From Adenophora triphylla var. japonica (Eukaryota; Streptophyta; Magnoliopsida; Asterales; Campanulaceae): a stretch of DNA of 64,000 nucleotides. The DNA lies in contig JAFEMH010000939.1 of the NCBI GenBank assembly GCA_022495995.1, positions 496,001-560,000 of the forward strand, read 5' to 3'. Of the stretch, positions 1 through 10,986 are shown piece after piece (the first letter of the stretch is position 1; each line of letters opens with the position of its first letter). The notes under the pieces are model-generated. The model worked only from the letters and a program-made list of their open reading frames with translations, searched no databases and was not told the DNA's origin. The position numbers and the translations under genes are program-made.

Positions 1-270
1 ACCTCTAAAAATCACTAATTAAAAAGGCTAAAATATTATTTTCTAGTCAATAAAAAATTTAAAAAATTAAAAAATAAATATAGGGTAGTCCGTCTCTCTT
101 TTGACTTTTCTTCTATATACTTTCATTTGTTTACTTTGTTTTCTATCTTTTTTTCTATAACTTTTTCTTAAAAAACCACCAATTAACAAAGGCTAAAATA
201 TTATTTTCTAGTCAATAAAAATTTTAAAAAAATTAAAAAATAAATATAGGGTAGTCCGTCTCTCTTTTTT
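1..270. repeat. AT-rich direct duplication
   Basis: A block of roughly 95 bp (about 1-105) recurs at about 172-270. Both copies contain GGCTAAAATATTATTTTCTA and both end in TAGGGTAGTCCGTCTCTC. The spacer is AT-rich and no coding frame is visible. It could be an old tandem duplication or the inside of a transposon whose right end is the Stowaway-like terminus at 326. Confidence 0.6.
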
Positions 271-326
271 TCCTTAATCTCCGCGCAAACAAGAATAGCG
301 TGAAGTAACTATGTGGACGGAGGGAG
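231..326. mobile_element. Stowaway MITE right end
   Basis: Ends in GTGGACGGAGGGAG followed by the TA duplication (327-328). The preceding text, TTAATCTCCGCGCAAACA, matches the interior of other Stowaway copies in the window (for example near 39090, reverse). The left end was not found, so this is a truncated or edge-cut copy. Confidence 0.5.
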
Positions 327-470
327 TATATTATTATTATGGTATATTATTATTTAATTATTATTATTATATAATATTATTTTATATTTTAAATTATTTT
401 TGATATTACTATTATTATGGTCATTAAACAAGGAAAATCTTAGCCATTAAATATATCAAAAACAATAAAA

Positions 471-712
471 TCCAATGGTCCAAATCCATTTTGCAAAAGC
501 ATGACACCCTTTTTTTTAATTGGCTTACAAATTTTCACATGGATTGATCCCCTAATCATCTGGACCATTAATCTTAAACATCCAATGGTCCAAATCGGTT
601 TTGCAAAAGCATGATACCCTCTTTTTTAATTAGCTTACAACTTTTCACGTGGATTGATCCCCTAATCAATCTGAACCATTAACCTTAAACATCCAATGGT
701 CTAAATTCATCA
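471..712. repeat. Tandem duplication of a 110-bp unit
   Basis: Unit 1 (471-580) and unit 2 (581-691) both start TCCAATGGTCCAAATC and run through TTGCAAAAGCATGA and GGATTGATCCCCTAATCA. A third partial unit starts at 692. Differences are scattered point changes. No ORF. Confidence 0.75.
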
Positions 713-774
713 AAAACAAAACCATTTCACAAACCATTTCACATTCTTAAATTCTCTTTATCTTCCCATTTATT

Positions 775-1440
775 ACTCAACACACACACACACACACACA
801 GTCACACACACTCACACACAGTTAACACACATTCACAACGCTCCCTCTCTCTCCTCTCTCTCTCTCTCTCTATACGCAACACCTTCTTCCCCAACTACGA
901 TCCTCCCTTCAATGCCCTCACCCATCTTCTCCGGCCAACCTCCTCCCTAATCCAAGCTCCCTTCTCCGGCCAAACCTTCATCCAATTCCACCCCAATCTT
1001 CGCCTCAATCCAAGCTTCCTCTCCGGCAAACTCAACACCAATCCCTTCAACCGATCCATACTTCCTCCAAAACCAACAACAACCGAAGCTCTCTCTCTCT
1101 CTCTAGTTCATCAATGGCGACCTAACTCCAATTCTCTCTCTCGCCAATTACAACCACTACTCCAGTCATCTCCAACCAAACAACAACCCAATTTCTACCT
1201 CCCTCAATCTCCTCACCGATCTCTCCATCATCCCTAAACCAAAACTCCAGTCACCGATTCCCCCTCAATCTCCATTGCCGCCGCTCCTCAACGCCAATCA
1301 CAACCTCCAAGCCGGTAACCACCACAGCTATACCACCAATTTCATTTCGCCGCATCTCTAGATCCCCTTGCATCTCTCTCTGTCTGACTTGCACCGGAGT
1401 GGTGACGTGCGTTCAACTCCTCCTTCAATTCTCCCCTGTA
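775..1440. repeat. C/T-rich leader-like segment with CA and CT microsatellites
   Basis: Contains (CA)n at about 780-800 and (CT)n at about 841-871, then pyrimidine-rich DNA (CTCCGGCCAA motifs) up to about 1440. No sustained ORF exists on either strand. The composition resembles a plant 5' UTR or first exon. The CACTA copy at 62646 shows a similar CT-rich stretch just inside its subterminal repeats, so this may be the inside of the same kind of transposon. That link is inference. Confidence 0.4.
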
Positions 1441-1714
1441 ATTTGCAAATATTTGATATTTATTTTTTTCTTTGAAAGATTTGTAATTAATTTTTAAAAG
1501 ATTGTAATAGATGTATTTTGATATTATTAATTTACGTATCTTGATATTTGTAATTGATGTATTTTGATATTTTTCTATAGATGTATTTTTTTTTTAATTT
1601 ATTAGTTTTTTTAAAATATTATAATTGATGTTTTTCATTTTTATCATTATAAAAAAAATTATTCAATATTGAAAAAAAAAAGGATTTAATTTTGACATTT
1701 TTGTTTTTTTTTTA

Positions 1715-2285
1715 TTTATTGAATTATTAGCGACGGAATATTCCGTCGGTGAAATAAAAATTAAATTAAAATAAATTAAATCAGCGGCGGAATATTCCGT
1801 CGCTGAAATAAAAATTAAATTAAAATAAATTAAATCAGCGGCGGAATATTCCGTCATTGAAATAAAAATTAAATTAAAATAAATTAAATCGGCTGACGGA
1901 ATATTCCGTCATTTGAAATAAAAATTAAATTAAAATAAATTAAATCGGCGACGGAAATTTCCGTCGAATTAATTTTATTTAATTTAATTTTTATTCCAAC
2001 GACGGAATATTCCGTCATTTGAAATTTTCGACGGAAATTTCCGTCGCTGAAATAAAAATTAATTAAATTAAATTAATTTCAGCGGCGGAAATTTCCGTTG
2101 CGATGTCGATAAATCGGCGACGGAATTAATTCCGTCGGTAAAATCAAAATATACCGACGGAAATTGAGCCGTCGGAGCACTGCGACGGGCTGGTAGCGAC
2201 GGACCAGCGACGGAAAAATTCCGTCGCTGTTTAATTTTAGCGACGGAAATTTTGATTTAGCGACGGAAATTTCCGTCGCTAAGTA
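1715..2285. mobile_element. CACTA-type subterminal palindromic repeat block (terminus not found)
   Basis: About a dozen copies of short inverted repeats built on GCGACGGAAATTTCCGTCGC and GCGGCGGAATATTCCGTCGC, spaced by near-identical AT-rich linkers. The same motif occupies 62660-63020, directly inside a recognisable CACTACCAGAAA terminus. Repeated subterminal motifs of this kind are where CACTA (En/Spm) transposases bind. No CACTA or TAGTG terminus was found near 2285, so this copy looks truncated or interrupted by the neighbouring satellite. Confidence 0.65.
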
Positions 2286-2429
2286 ATAATTGATAGAAAT
2301 ATTTAGTTAATTTCTAACTTATTTTATATAATTTTTTTAAAAACACTTCCTTACCAAAAAATGTCTAAAATATTTATCTCAATTCAAAAATAAATTAAAA
2401 AAGAATAATTATACTTTTAAAATATTAAT

Positions 2430-4515
2430 AATACTTGTAGGGTATAAGGTATAGAGTATAAGATATAGGACATAGGGCATAGGGTATATGGCATACCCTA
2501 TAGGGTATAGGGTATACCCTATACCATATGCCCTATACCTTATACCCTATACCCTATACCCTATAAGGTATACCATATATCCTATAGGGTATACTACCCT
2601 ATACCCTATAGGGTATACTCTATACCATATGTCCTATGCCCTATACCTTATACCACATACTATGGGTATGCACATAAGTACGGGGTATAAGGTATAGGAC
2701 ATAGGGCATAAGGCATATGGTATAGAGTATACCTATAGGGTATAGAGTATACCCTATAGGGTACATGGTATAGGGTATAGGGCATAAGGTATAGGGTATA
2801 AGGTATAGGGTATAGGGCATAGGGTATACCACTAAACCACTATAGGGTATACCACATACCACATATGGTATACTACATACCATATGTCACATGCCACTAT
2901 ACCTTATATCCTATATCCTATAGGGTATACCCTATACCATATGCCCTATGCCCTATACCTTATACCCTATACCCTATAGGGTATACCCTATTCCCTATAC
3001 CTTATACCTTATAGGGTATACCCTATAGGATATACCCTATACCCTATAGGATATACCCTATACCATATGCCCTATGCCCTATGCCCTATACCCTATACCT
3101 TATACCCTATACCTTATGCCCTATACCCTATACTATTACCTGCCATGTAAGTTATACTACATACTATAGGGTATACTCTATACCATATGCCTTATGCCCT
3201 ATGTCCTATACCTTATACCCTATATCCTATAGGATATACCCTATACCCTATAGGGTATACCTTATACCCTATACCCTATAGGGTATACCCTATATCATAT
3301 GCCCTATTCCCTATACCTTATACCCCCTATACCCTATAGGGTATACCCTATACCCTAGAGGGTATACCATATACCCTATAGGGTATACCCTATACCATAT
3401 GCCCTATACCCTATGCCCTATATTCTATAGGGTATACCCTATATCATGTGGTATACCCATACCCTATCTGTATATCCTATACCCTATGGGTATACCCTAT
3501 ACCTATACCTTATGTGGTATACCCTATACCCTATAGGGTATACCCTATACCATATACCCTATACCTTATAGGTATACCCATACCCTATGTGGTTATGCCA
3601 TATACCATATGCCACATACCTTATACCCTATACCCTATAGGGTATACCCTATACCCTATACTCATATGGGTATATAGGGTATACCCTATATGTATATCTA
3701 TACCTTATACCCTATACCCTATAGGGTATACCCTATACTCTGTAGGGTATACCACTATGCCGTAGGGTATACCCTATACCCATAGGGTATGCCTTACATG
3801 CCTACATACCTTATACCTTATATGCCATGCCCTATGCCTCTATATGCATTATACCTTATACCTATATCCCATACCACATATCTATAGGGTATACCCTATA
3901 CTACATGGGGTATAGCTTTATACCATATGCCACTTATGCCACATGCCTATACCTTATACCCTATATCCTATAAGGTATACCCTATATCCTATAGGGTATA
4001 CTCTATACCCTATATCCTATAGGGTATACCCTATACCCTATAGGGTATACCCTATACCATATGCCCTATACCCTATAGAATATAGGTTATAGGGTATAGT
4101 GTATAGGACATAGGGTATAGGGTATAGGATATAGGGTATAGGATATAATGTATAGGGTATAGGGTATAGGGTATTGTGTATAGGGTATAGGGTATAGGGT
4201 ATAGGGTATAGGTTATATGATATAGGATATAGGGTATATGGTATATGGTATATGATATATGGTATAGGGTATAAGGTATATGGTATAGTGTATAGGGTAT
4301 AGTGTATAGTGTATAGGGTATAGGGTATAGGGTATAGGGTACAGGGTATAGGATATAGGTTATAGGGTATAGTGTATAGTGTATAGGGCATAGGGAATAG
4401 GGTATAGGGTATAGAGTATAGTGTATAGGGTATAGTGTATAAGGTATAGGATATAGGGTATAGGATATATGTTATAGGGTATAGTGTAGGGTATAGGGTA
4501 TAGGTTATAGGATTT
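2430..4515. repeat. CCCTATA/TATAGGG heptamer array with strand switches
   Basis: About 2.1 kb of seven-base units, mainly CCCTATA with CCTTATA, CCCTATG and CATATGC variants. Orientation changes many times through the palindrome CCCTATAGGG. From about 4075 to 4510 the + strand is consistently TATAGGG. The unit differs by one base from the plant telomere repeat CCCTAAA. Long open frames across it are by-products of the 21-bp codon period (YPIPYTL-like peptides) and are not genes. Confidence 0.95.
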
Positions 4516-4690
4516 TGGCGTTGCATTAGTAATTTAGGCGTTACATTAGGATTTTGGCGTTGCATTAGACTCGTTACATTAGCTCTGGCGTTGCATTAGA
4601 TGCGTTACATTAGCTCTGGCGTTGCATTAGATGCGTTACATTAGCTCGTGGCGTTACATTAGATGCGTTAGAAGCGTTACATTAGGTCAG
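4515..4690. repeat. GCGTTGCATTAG / GCGTTACATTAG minisatellite
   Basis: Alternating GGCGTTGCATTAG and GCGTTACATTAG units, with a higher-order unit of about 31 bp (GATGCGTTACATTAGCTCTG plus GCGTTGCATTA) repeated several times. It abuts the heptamer array directly. Confidence 0.85.
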
Positions 4691-5049
4691 AAATGTAGTA
4701 GTGTTAATGACGTACGTACAAGAAGTTCAGGATCCATATGCGTATGTGGGACTAGGAAAAGAAACAAATATGCATCCTAAACTTGCCAGCCATTTGAAAA
4801 GGCATACATGAATATAAATAACTAAAATTAGATACTACATTAAGCCCATATGCGGGTCTGACACTTCAATGAACTCTTCGCATAGTGGAAACTCTTATAA
4901 CAGTAGGTACTTGACTATCTTAGATCTTCATCAAGAACTTAACCATATCCTAAGACCGGAGCCAAGGAAAAAAAACAAAACTTAACCAACAATCGTGCAT
5001 TGCTGCCCAACAACAAGATAACCTGTCTCGATTGGCTATGCCATGTCTC
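4691..5049. other. Intergenic, nothing recognised
   Basis: Unique-looking AT-rich DNA between the minisatellite and a dispersed repeat. A small direct repeat (ATGTCTCGAT-GGCTATGCC) sits near 5020-5065. No coding frame or RNA gene is supported. Confidence 0.5.
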
Positions 5050-5290
5050 GATCGGCTATGCCATGTCTGTCCAGCAATGGTCCCCACACCGGTCCAATCT
5101 AGAAGGTAAAGGGGAAAAGAAATCCTAGAAAAGAGATTAGGGTATGTTTGGGGAGAGAAAAAAAGAAGAATGAAAATGTTGTTGAGTGGGGGTGGCAAAA
5201 AGAAAGATATGGACTGCAGTTTGCAGTTTGATTTGAAAATAAGGATTTGTTTTCCATTCTGGGTTCTTGAATGCCAAAAATATGCATTTC
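5050..5290. repeat. Dispersed repeat, copy A
   Basis: Shares GGTCCAAT.TAGAA, a GAGTGGGGGTGGCAAAAAGA core and TTCCATT.TGGGTTCTTGA with 16840-17060. A short piece of the same tail (TTCCATTTCGGGTTCTTGA) is near 12115. The order of shared blocks is conserved between A and B. No terminal repeats or target duplication could be set. Confidence 0.55.
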
Positions 5291-5306
5291 GACAACATAA
5301 GTATTA

Positions 5307-5525
5307 CTCCATCCATCCGTCCAACCTTAAAACGGGCTTTTTGCCATTTCGTTCGTCTCGTTCGTCTCGTTCGTCTCATCTGACCTCAAACCGGGCTTTC
5401 CATAATGGCAAAAAATATTTACTATTATTCCTATTATTTCTCTCTCATATTTTACTTTTACACTCGCAACATCAATCAACTTATATTCCTTCCACTCATT
5501 ATTTCTCATACTTTACTTTTTCGTA
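5307..5525. mobile_element. Degenerate Stowaway MITE, left part
   Basis: Starts TA-CTCCATCCATCCGTCC at 5305 and has the family interior (TTTACTTTTACACTCGCAAC, CCACTCATT). A triplicated GTTCGTCTC lies at about 5350-5378. The expected GGACGGAGGGAGTA right end is absent. Confidence 0.5.
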
Positions 5526-5598
5526 ACCACCATGCTCAAAAAGTTGATCCGATTTGAATTGGACCGACTATATCAAAAAGAAAAACGGAATCTTGGTA

Positions 5599-5776
5599 CT
5601 CCCTCCGTCCCTAAAAGATTGTCATGTTGTACATTTTGCAATTATTAAGGAAGAGCTTCACCTTCTTGTATCTTAGTAGATTTGCACTAACATTCATGCC
5701 TAAGTTTAGAAATAGGACATACTTTTTCGAACAAGTTAAAATAGCAAATGGGCCAATTTTTCTGGAACGGAGGGAG
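5599..5776. mobile_element. Stowaway MITE (178 bp)
   Basis: CTCCCTCCGTCCC at the left and GGAACGGAGGGAG at the right, flanked on both sides by TA (5597-5598, 5777-5778). The interior is AT-rich. Confidence 0.85.
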
Positions 5777-6057
5777 TACTGGTTTCTTAACACAAGATTA
5801 CACAAACAGGCGTGCCTTTGAGAAATGGAAAACTTTGACCTTGAAACAAAAAGGGATTGATCTTTTCAAAGAAAATCTTGATGGGTTAGTCATAATTTTC
5901 ATCTCAATCTTTCGGTTCAAGAAATGATTTTATTTTATCTAATTCGGGTTGAAATGAAAACGCTGTGAACAACAAGACTAAAATTAAGTAAAAATAAAGA
6001 AAAATTTAATAGTTTTCCTTCAGGAGTAATATTTTTTAGTTTATCTCAAAATAAATA

Positions 6058-6705
6058 CTCCCTCCGTTCCACCTCAAGTTTCCACCTTTTTCTTTTGGGC
6101 CGTCCCACTTCAAGGTTTCCTTTCTTAAATGGAAAGTTTTCCATATATTTATACACTTATCATCTCCATATATTTACAAAAAAACTACTCCCTCCGTCCC
6201 ACTTTACTTGGCACTAATTTCCATTTTGGGTCGTCCCACTTCACTTGGCACCGCCCAAAATGGAAAAAAATATTCACTATTTCCTCCACTCATTCTCTCT
6301 CCTACTTTACTTTTACACTCACAACATTCTCCCTCCTAACTATTCCTCTCACTCATTCTCTCTCCTATTTAATTCTTCATACTCACAACATTTTCTTAAA
6401 CTTTTTCTCTCTCTTACTTTTTCTTAGTTATTGTGCCATTCATTTTGGTGCCAAGTGAACCGGGACGGAGGGAGTATTCATTATACACTTATAAAGTTAA
6501 CATATTTACAAAAAAAACCAATTATTAACTTACTATTCCTTCCCCTCATTCTCTCTCCTATTAAATATTTTTAACTTTTACATTTTCTCTCCTATTCCCT
6601 ACCACACATTTAACTTTTACATTCTCTCTCCTCAAATTTTTTACCCACTTTAAAAAATTTTCTTAAAAAGCGTGTAAACCTCAAGGTGAAACCTCAAGTA
6701 TATGC
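6058..6705. mobile_element. Stowaway MITE, host of a nested copy
   Basis: Left end TA-CTCCCTCCGTTCCACCTC. The interior AAATGGAAAGTTTTCCATAT is shared with the copy at 10580-10932, so both belong to one subfamily. The right end is degenerate (AACCTCAAGGTGAAACCTCA near 6675-6700). A second Stowaway (6188-6474) is inserted inside. Confidence 0.65.
6188..6474. mobile_element. Nested Stowaway MITE (287 bp)
   Basis: CTCCCTCCGTCCCACTT at the left and CGGGACGGAGGGAG at the right, TA on both sides (6186-6187, 6475-6476). It lies wholly inside the element starting at 6058, so it is younger. The complementary arms TACTTGGCAC / GTGCCAAGTG extend the terminal repeats. Confidence 0.9.
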
Positions 6706-6776
6706 TTTTAAAATTTAAATAATCTTGATCCAGTTTACAGCACAAATACAAACAATTTACAAATACATAAAATATA

Positions 6777-7019
6777 CTCCCTCCGTCTAACGATAATCTA
6801 TAAAATTTTCCATTTTGAGCGTCTCACAATAATCTATACTTTCCTAAAATGGAAATGAGACCCACTTTTCTCTACTCACAACATTTTTTAAATTTACTAT
6901 TCTCTCCACTCATTCTCTCTCCTATTTTACTTTTACACTCACAACACATTACCATTATCACTTTTTACCTTAATTTCCGTACCGGGCCAAAAAGTTTATA
7001 CTATGTGGGACGGAGGGAG
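6777..7019. mobile_element. Stowaway MITE (243 bp)
   Basis: CTCCCTCCGTCTAACGAT at the left, GTGGGACGGAGGGAG at the right, TA at 6775-6776 and 7020-7021. The interior resembles the copy at 39673-39916 (TAATCT.CACTTTCCTAAAA). Confidence 0.9.
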
Positions 7020-7054
7020 TATTTCTTAAAAATATTGATAAGTCAGCTACAATA

Positions 7055-7327
7055 CTCCCTCCGTTCCATCCGAAAATGCACAAATTTTCATTTTAGGTGT
7101 TTCATTTAAAAATGCACACTTCCAAAATGGAAACTTTTTAATACTTCTTTATTCGTAGGACCCACTTGCATACTCACAAAAACTATCCACTAACTATTCT
7201 CTACCCCACTTTCTCTATCTTATATCACTTTTCATACTCACAACATTTACTCCACTATACACTCTCCTTAAATCCTTAATTCCCGTGCAAGACCAATTTT
7301 GTGTTTTTTCGGATGGGACGGAGGGAG
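7055..7327. mobile_element. Stowaway MITE (273 bp)
   Basis: CTCCCTCCGTTCCATCCGAA at the left, TTCGGATGGGACGGAGGGAG at the right, TA at 7053-7054 and 7328-7329. The terminal inverted repeat is about 20 bp. Confidence 0.9.
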
Positions 7328-7368
7328 TATTTATTATTAGATTTTTTTATTATTAGACAAAGGATATA

Positions 7369-7625
7369 ATCCCTTCATCCCACGTTCCACGTGAGAGTGA
7401 AGACTTTAATAAAATTGATGTAACTTTTATCAATAATTTAAATAAAAAATAATGATCTATTCTAATAAAAAAAAAATTAAAAATTATTATGACATAATTA
7501 TTAATATTTTCAATAACAATTAATTTTAGATTTTTGTAAGGATTATTATTTTTTATTTAAATTAATAGTCAGAATTATTTCAATTTGACTAAAAGTCTTC
7601 ACTCACTTAGGACGGACGGAGGGAG
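7369..7625. mobile_element. Stowaway MITE with degenerate left end
   Basis: Right end GGACGGACGGAGGGAG followed by TA (7626-7627). The left end is worn (ATCCCTTCATCCC). Arms GTGAAGACTTTAAT / AAAGTCTTCAC pair, as do long AT-rich inner segments, giving a hairpin over most of the element. Confidence 0.75.
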
Positions 7626-7957
7626 TATTAAAATGTTGAAAAGTGGATTGATTATAATTAAAAAATAAAATAATACATGCACAAAATATGAAAAATTTAA
7701 GTAGGTATTTAGTAATTGGACATATTAGGAGCTAGGATCAAACTGATAAAAAAAAGGCTGTCAATCTAGAATTCTTAATGATGAAAAGTGATAAAGCTCC
7801 ATGAAAAATAACAAAAAGCAGAGACGAAGGCCCAATTTGTCCACTTCTTTCATAATCCTATACTTACAAAATTAAATGTTCAATAGTTCAAAATGTCACT
7901 TTTATTTTTGATAGAATTCCATCCGTATAGAAGGCGATCTAATTCAAAAAATTCGGA

Positions 7958-8331
7958 TAGGGTGTCAATTTTTTATGACCCGATGGGGTCGGTATCGATG
8001 TTGATTCGACCCAAATCATATTGGCTCGATCGAAATCCGATCTGATCCGACCTGAATCCTAAATAAAAGGTTAATCTAAAAGATAAATAAAATATAATAT
8101 TTAACATTTTTTTAAATTTTATTTCTTTATTTGTATTTGTAAGTGGAATTTTGAACTATTTTCTATGAAATATTAAACATTGTGTTTAAAATAAATTTTA
8201 CTCAATCATATTTGAGCTAAAAAAAATAGAATTTTAGTATAATTCGAATCAAATCGGATTGATCGCGGGATTTTATTTTCGGGTCGGATCGGGACCGATC
8301 CGAATCCGAATCCGACCAATTGGCATCCCTA
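7958..8331. mobile_element. hAT-like non-autonomous element (374 bp)
   Basis: Left terminus TAGGGTGTCAATT and right terminus AATTGGCATCCCTA are inverted repeats of the TAGGG-TGYCAAT type known from plant hAT MITEs. The interior is rich in GATCCGA/TCGGATC. The flanks ATTCGGA and ATTCTAA agree at 5 of 7 positions, so the 8-bp target duplication may have decayed. Confidence 0.65.
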
Positions 8332-8803
8332 ATTCTAATCGCAAATGATGAACCCTTTTATCTCTTAGATTTGTAATTGCTGCGACAAATTTGCTGCTAC
8401 TGCTACATTGCAACAAGAAGCTAAGATTTGATCATATTTCATTAGTAGATAAAGAGTTAGTAGAGATTTGATGGACTGTGTGGAGCCCAATTAATAGATA
8501 GATTGTGAGTACAATAAATCTCTAATAAATCCCTACCGTTCATTATTCAAATATGAAATATGTAAAAAAAATCTTGACCCACCGTTGTGCCTCCAATTCC
8601 TTCTCCCCAGCGGTGAAGCTGTGTATGAGATTGGGATCACTTGACTCCCTTATTCTTTTAAAAAATGTCATTTTATTACTTCTAAAAATTTTAAAAGTGC
8701 AATAAAACTACTGTTTTATCGATTTCGACCCCCTTGTTTTTCTTGTAATTTGTAGTACGGTTCATTTTGACACCCTTGTGCCAAATTTCTATACAAAATT
8801 ATA
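8332..8803. other. Intergenic, nothing recognised
   Basis: AT-rich unique-looking DNA with no supported coding frame, RNA gene or terminal repeats. Confidence 0.4.
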
Positions 8804-9144
8804 CTCCCTCCGCCACACTTCTTCAAGGGTTTTAGGGTAGTATTTCACGCTTCTTAAAAAAAAATTTAAAAATGAATAAAAAATTGCAAGTGGGTAGAAA
8901 ATTAAAGGAGAGAGAATGTAAAAATTAAAACATTTTTGATAAAACCTCTTTTTAATTGATTTTTTTTTAATAAATTAACATTATAAGAGCATAATGAATG
9001 ATTTTTTTAAAATATATTTATATTATAAGGGTATAAATGTCCGAAACACTGTTTAAAATTTGTCATTTATGAAATGAGACTCTTAACCTGAGACGGATCA
9101 AAATGGAAAGTAGAACTCTTGAAGTTGAAGCGGGACGGTGGGAG
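8804..9144. mobile_element. Stowaway MITE (341 bp)
   Basis: CTCCCTCCGCCACACTTC at the left, GAAGCGGGACGGTGGGAG at the right, TA at 8802-8803 and 9145-9146. Confidence 0.85.
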
Positions 9145-9222
9145 TAATTTTTATTTCCTAAACAATCTGATCTTGAAAACTTATTTGAAAACTTTTCTGG
9201 CTTGGCCACTGCTTCTCTCTCT

Positions 9223-9227
<5 letters not shown>

Positions 9228-9254
<27 letters not shown>
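9228..9254. repeat. Poly-T tract after CT microsatellite
   Basis: A CTCTCTCTCT run passes into an unbroken T run of about 27 bases. This could be a length-variable microsatellite. It creates a spurious poly-lysine frame on the minus strand. Confidence 0.8.
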
Positions 9255-9257
<3 letters not shown>

Positions 9258-9535
9258 GTTGCCCTTGTAGTTCTTGGAAATGAAAATTATTTTATCCACT
9301 AAGCTAAAGCTATTTATGACCTACTCCTCCACTCAATAGACCTTATGAATGAATACTCGTTATGAATGAATACTCGTTGCATCAAGATAACATCATTGGC
9401 ACTAAAGCCAATTCCCAATTGCTCTCTAAATTTGGAACCTCTCCTCAACTCCATTGTAGATTTTCTTATCTTTACTCAATGATTAATTATTTCCCATGCC
9501 AATTCAAGCCACTTTATTGATGATGACCTACAACA

Positions 9536-9717
9536 CTTCCTCCGTCCAATAATAAATGTCGCATTTGACTTATCAACGTTTTTAACGAATGTGTTTTACT
9601 TGTTTGCACATTGCTTGTACAATATTAAAATTGCACTGGAACACTCTCCTTTTCTAGAAATGCAACATTTATTTTAGAACATAGTAAAAAAGAAAAGTGC
9701 AAATGGGACTAAGGGAG
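9536..9717. mobile_element. Degenerate Stowaway-like MITE
   Basis: Left end CTTCCTCCGTCCAATAAT, right end GGGACTAAGGGAG, followed by TA 9718-9719. That same TA is the left flank of the next element, so the two touch. Confidence 0.65.
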
Positions 9718-9719
9718 TA

Positions 9720-10000
9720 CTCTCTCCGTCCCGCTTCAAATCACACACTTTTCTCATTGGGCGTCCCACTACAAATCACACACTTCCTAATATGGCAAAG
9801 AATATTTACTATTTCACTCACTAATTATCTCTCCTACTTTACTTTTATACTCACAACACCAATCAAATCACTATTTCCTACCCCACTTTCTCTCTCCAAC
9901 CTCACTTTTCATACTCACAATATTTTCTCCATTATTTTTTTTCTTAATTTACGCGTAAACAGTAAGTAGTAAGTGATTCATTTGTAGTGGGGCGAAGGGA
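9720..10000. mobile_element. Stowaway MITE abutting its neighbour
   Basis: CTCTCTCCGTCCCGCTTC at the left, GTGGGGCGAAGGGA at the right, then TA. The outer arms CAAATCACACAC / GTGATTCATTTG-like pair imperfectly. It shares one TA with the element ending at 9717. Confidence 0.75.
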
Positions 10001-10579
10001 TAATATGAGTAGAGCCACTCTCTAACAACTTAAGATATTTCGAAGGGTTGATTATGATTTATAACTATAAGTTAACAAAAAGAATGAGCAGAGAATAACC
10101 AATGAGAATCTGTCGGAATCCCATTTTAGATCTCTCAAATCTGTGATTATGTTTTATTTGTAATGGATAATCATTGTCATTAACACCACCTCTTCCCCTC
10201 TTTCCTTAACACTACTACAAAAGCATGTTAAGCACCTCATCACATTTAGGTTCGTTTGATCGGGGAAAAATGTTTTTCGGAAAACATTGTTTTCATTTTT
10301 CGGTGTTTGTTAAGCATTGAAAAATGGAGAAAATGTTTTTCGAAAAATATTTTTCCCACTTTCCTAAGTAAAATGATTTACGAATTTTTCCTAAATAAAA
10401 CATTTTCTGAAAAATCTTAACACCCTCACGCACACACCTAACTTTTCATACAGCCCCACGTTATCAAACCCACATTAACCACCTCCTACCCCATCCCCTT
10501 ATAAAAAAATATTTATATTAAAGTTAGATTTTAAAATTCTCCCTCCCCCACCCCACCCCCCGTCGTGTAAAAAAAATTA

Positions 10580-10932
10580 CTCCCTCCGTCCCAGACCAAG
10601 AGTCCTACTTTCCCTTTTGGTTCGTCTCAGATCAAGAGTCTCTTTTCTTAAATGGAAAGTTTTCCATATATTTATACCCTTATCATCTCCATATATTTAC
10701 AAAAAAATCATTACTATTCCTCCCACTCATTCTCTCTCCTATTAAATATTTTTAACTTTTATATTCTCTCTCCTATTCCCTACCACACATTTAACTTTTA
10801 CATTCTCTCTCCTATTCCCTACCACACATTTAACTTTTACATTCTCTCTCCTAAAATTTTCTACCCACTTTAAAAAAATTCTTAAGAAGCGTGAAATCCC
10901 TCCCGAGAACCCTTGGTCTGGGACGGAGGGAG
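10580..10932. mobile_element. Stowaway MITE nested in the Tourist-like element (353 bp)
   Basis: CTCCCTCCGTCCCAGACCAA at the left, TTGGTCTGGGACGGAGGGAG at the right, TA at 10578-10579 and 10933-10934. The inverted arms are perfect over 20 bp. Inside is a direct repeat of CTATTCCCTACCACACATTT. Same subfamily as 6058-6705. Confidence 0.95.
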
Positions 10933-10986
10933 TAATTATTTTAAATTTATTTTAAACAACTCATCCCCCCACTCCACTCACCACCC

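Noticed and set aside
2430..4515. A genuine telomere end
   Set aside because: The unit is CCCTATA, not CCCTAAA, orientation is mixed, and single-copy DNA lies on both sides.
4038..4565. A 175-codon minus-strand ORF and similar ORFs at 2488-3765
   Set aside because: They are translations of the heptamer array. The peptide repeats every seven residues only because three 7-base units equal 21 bases.
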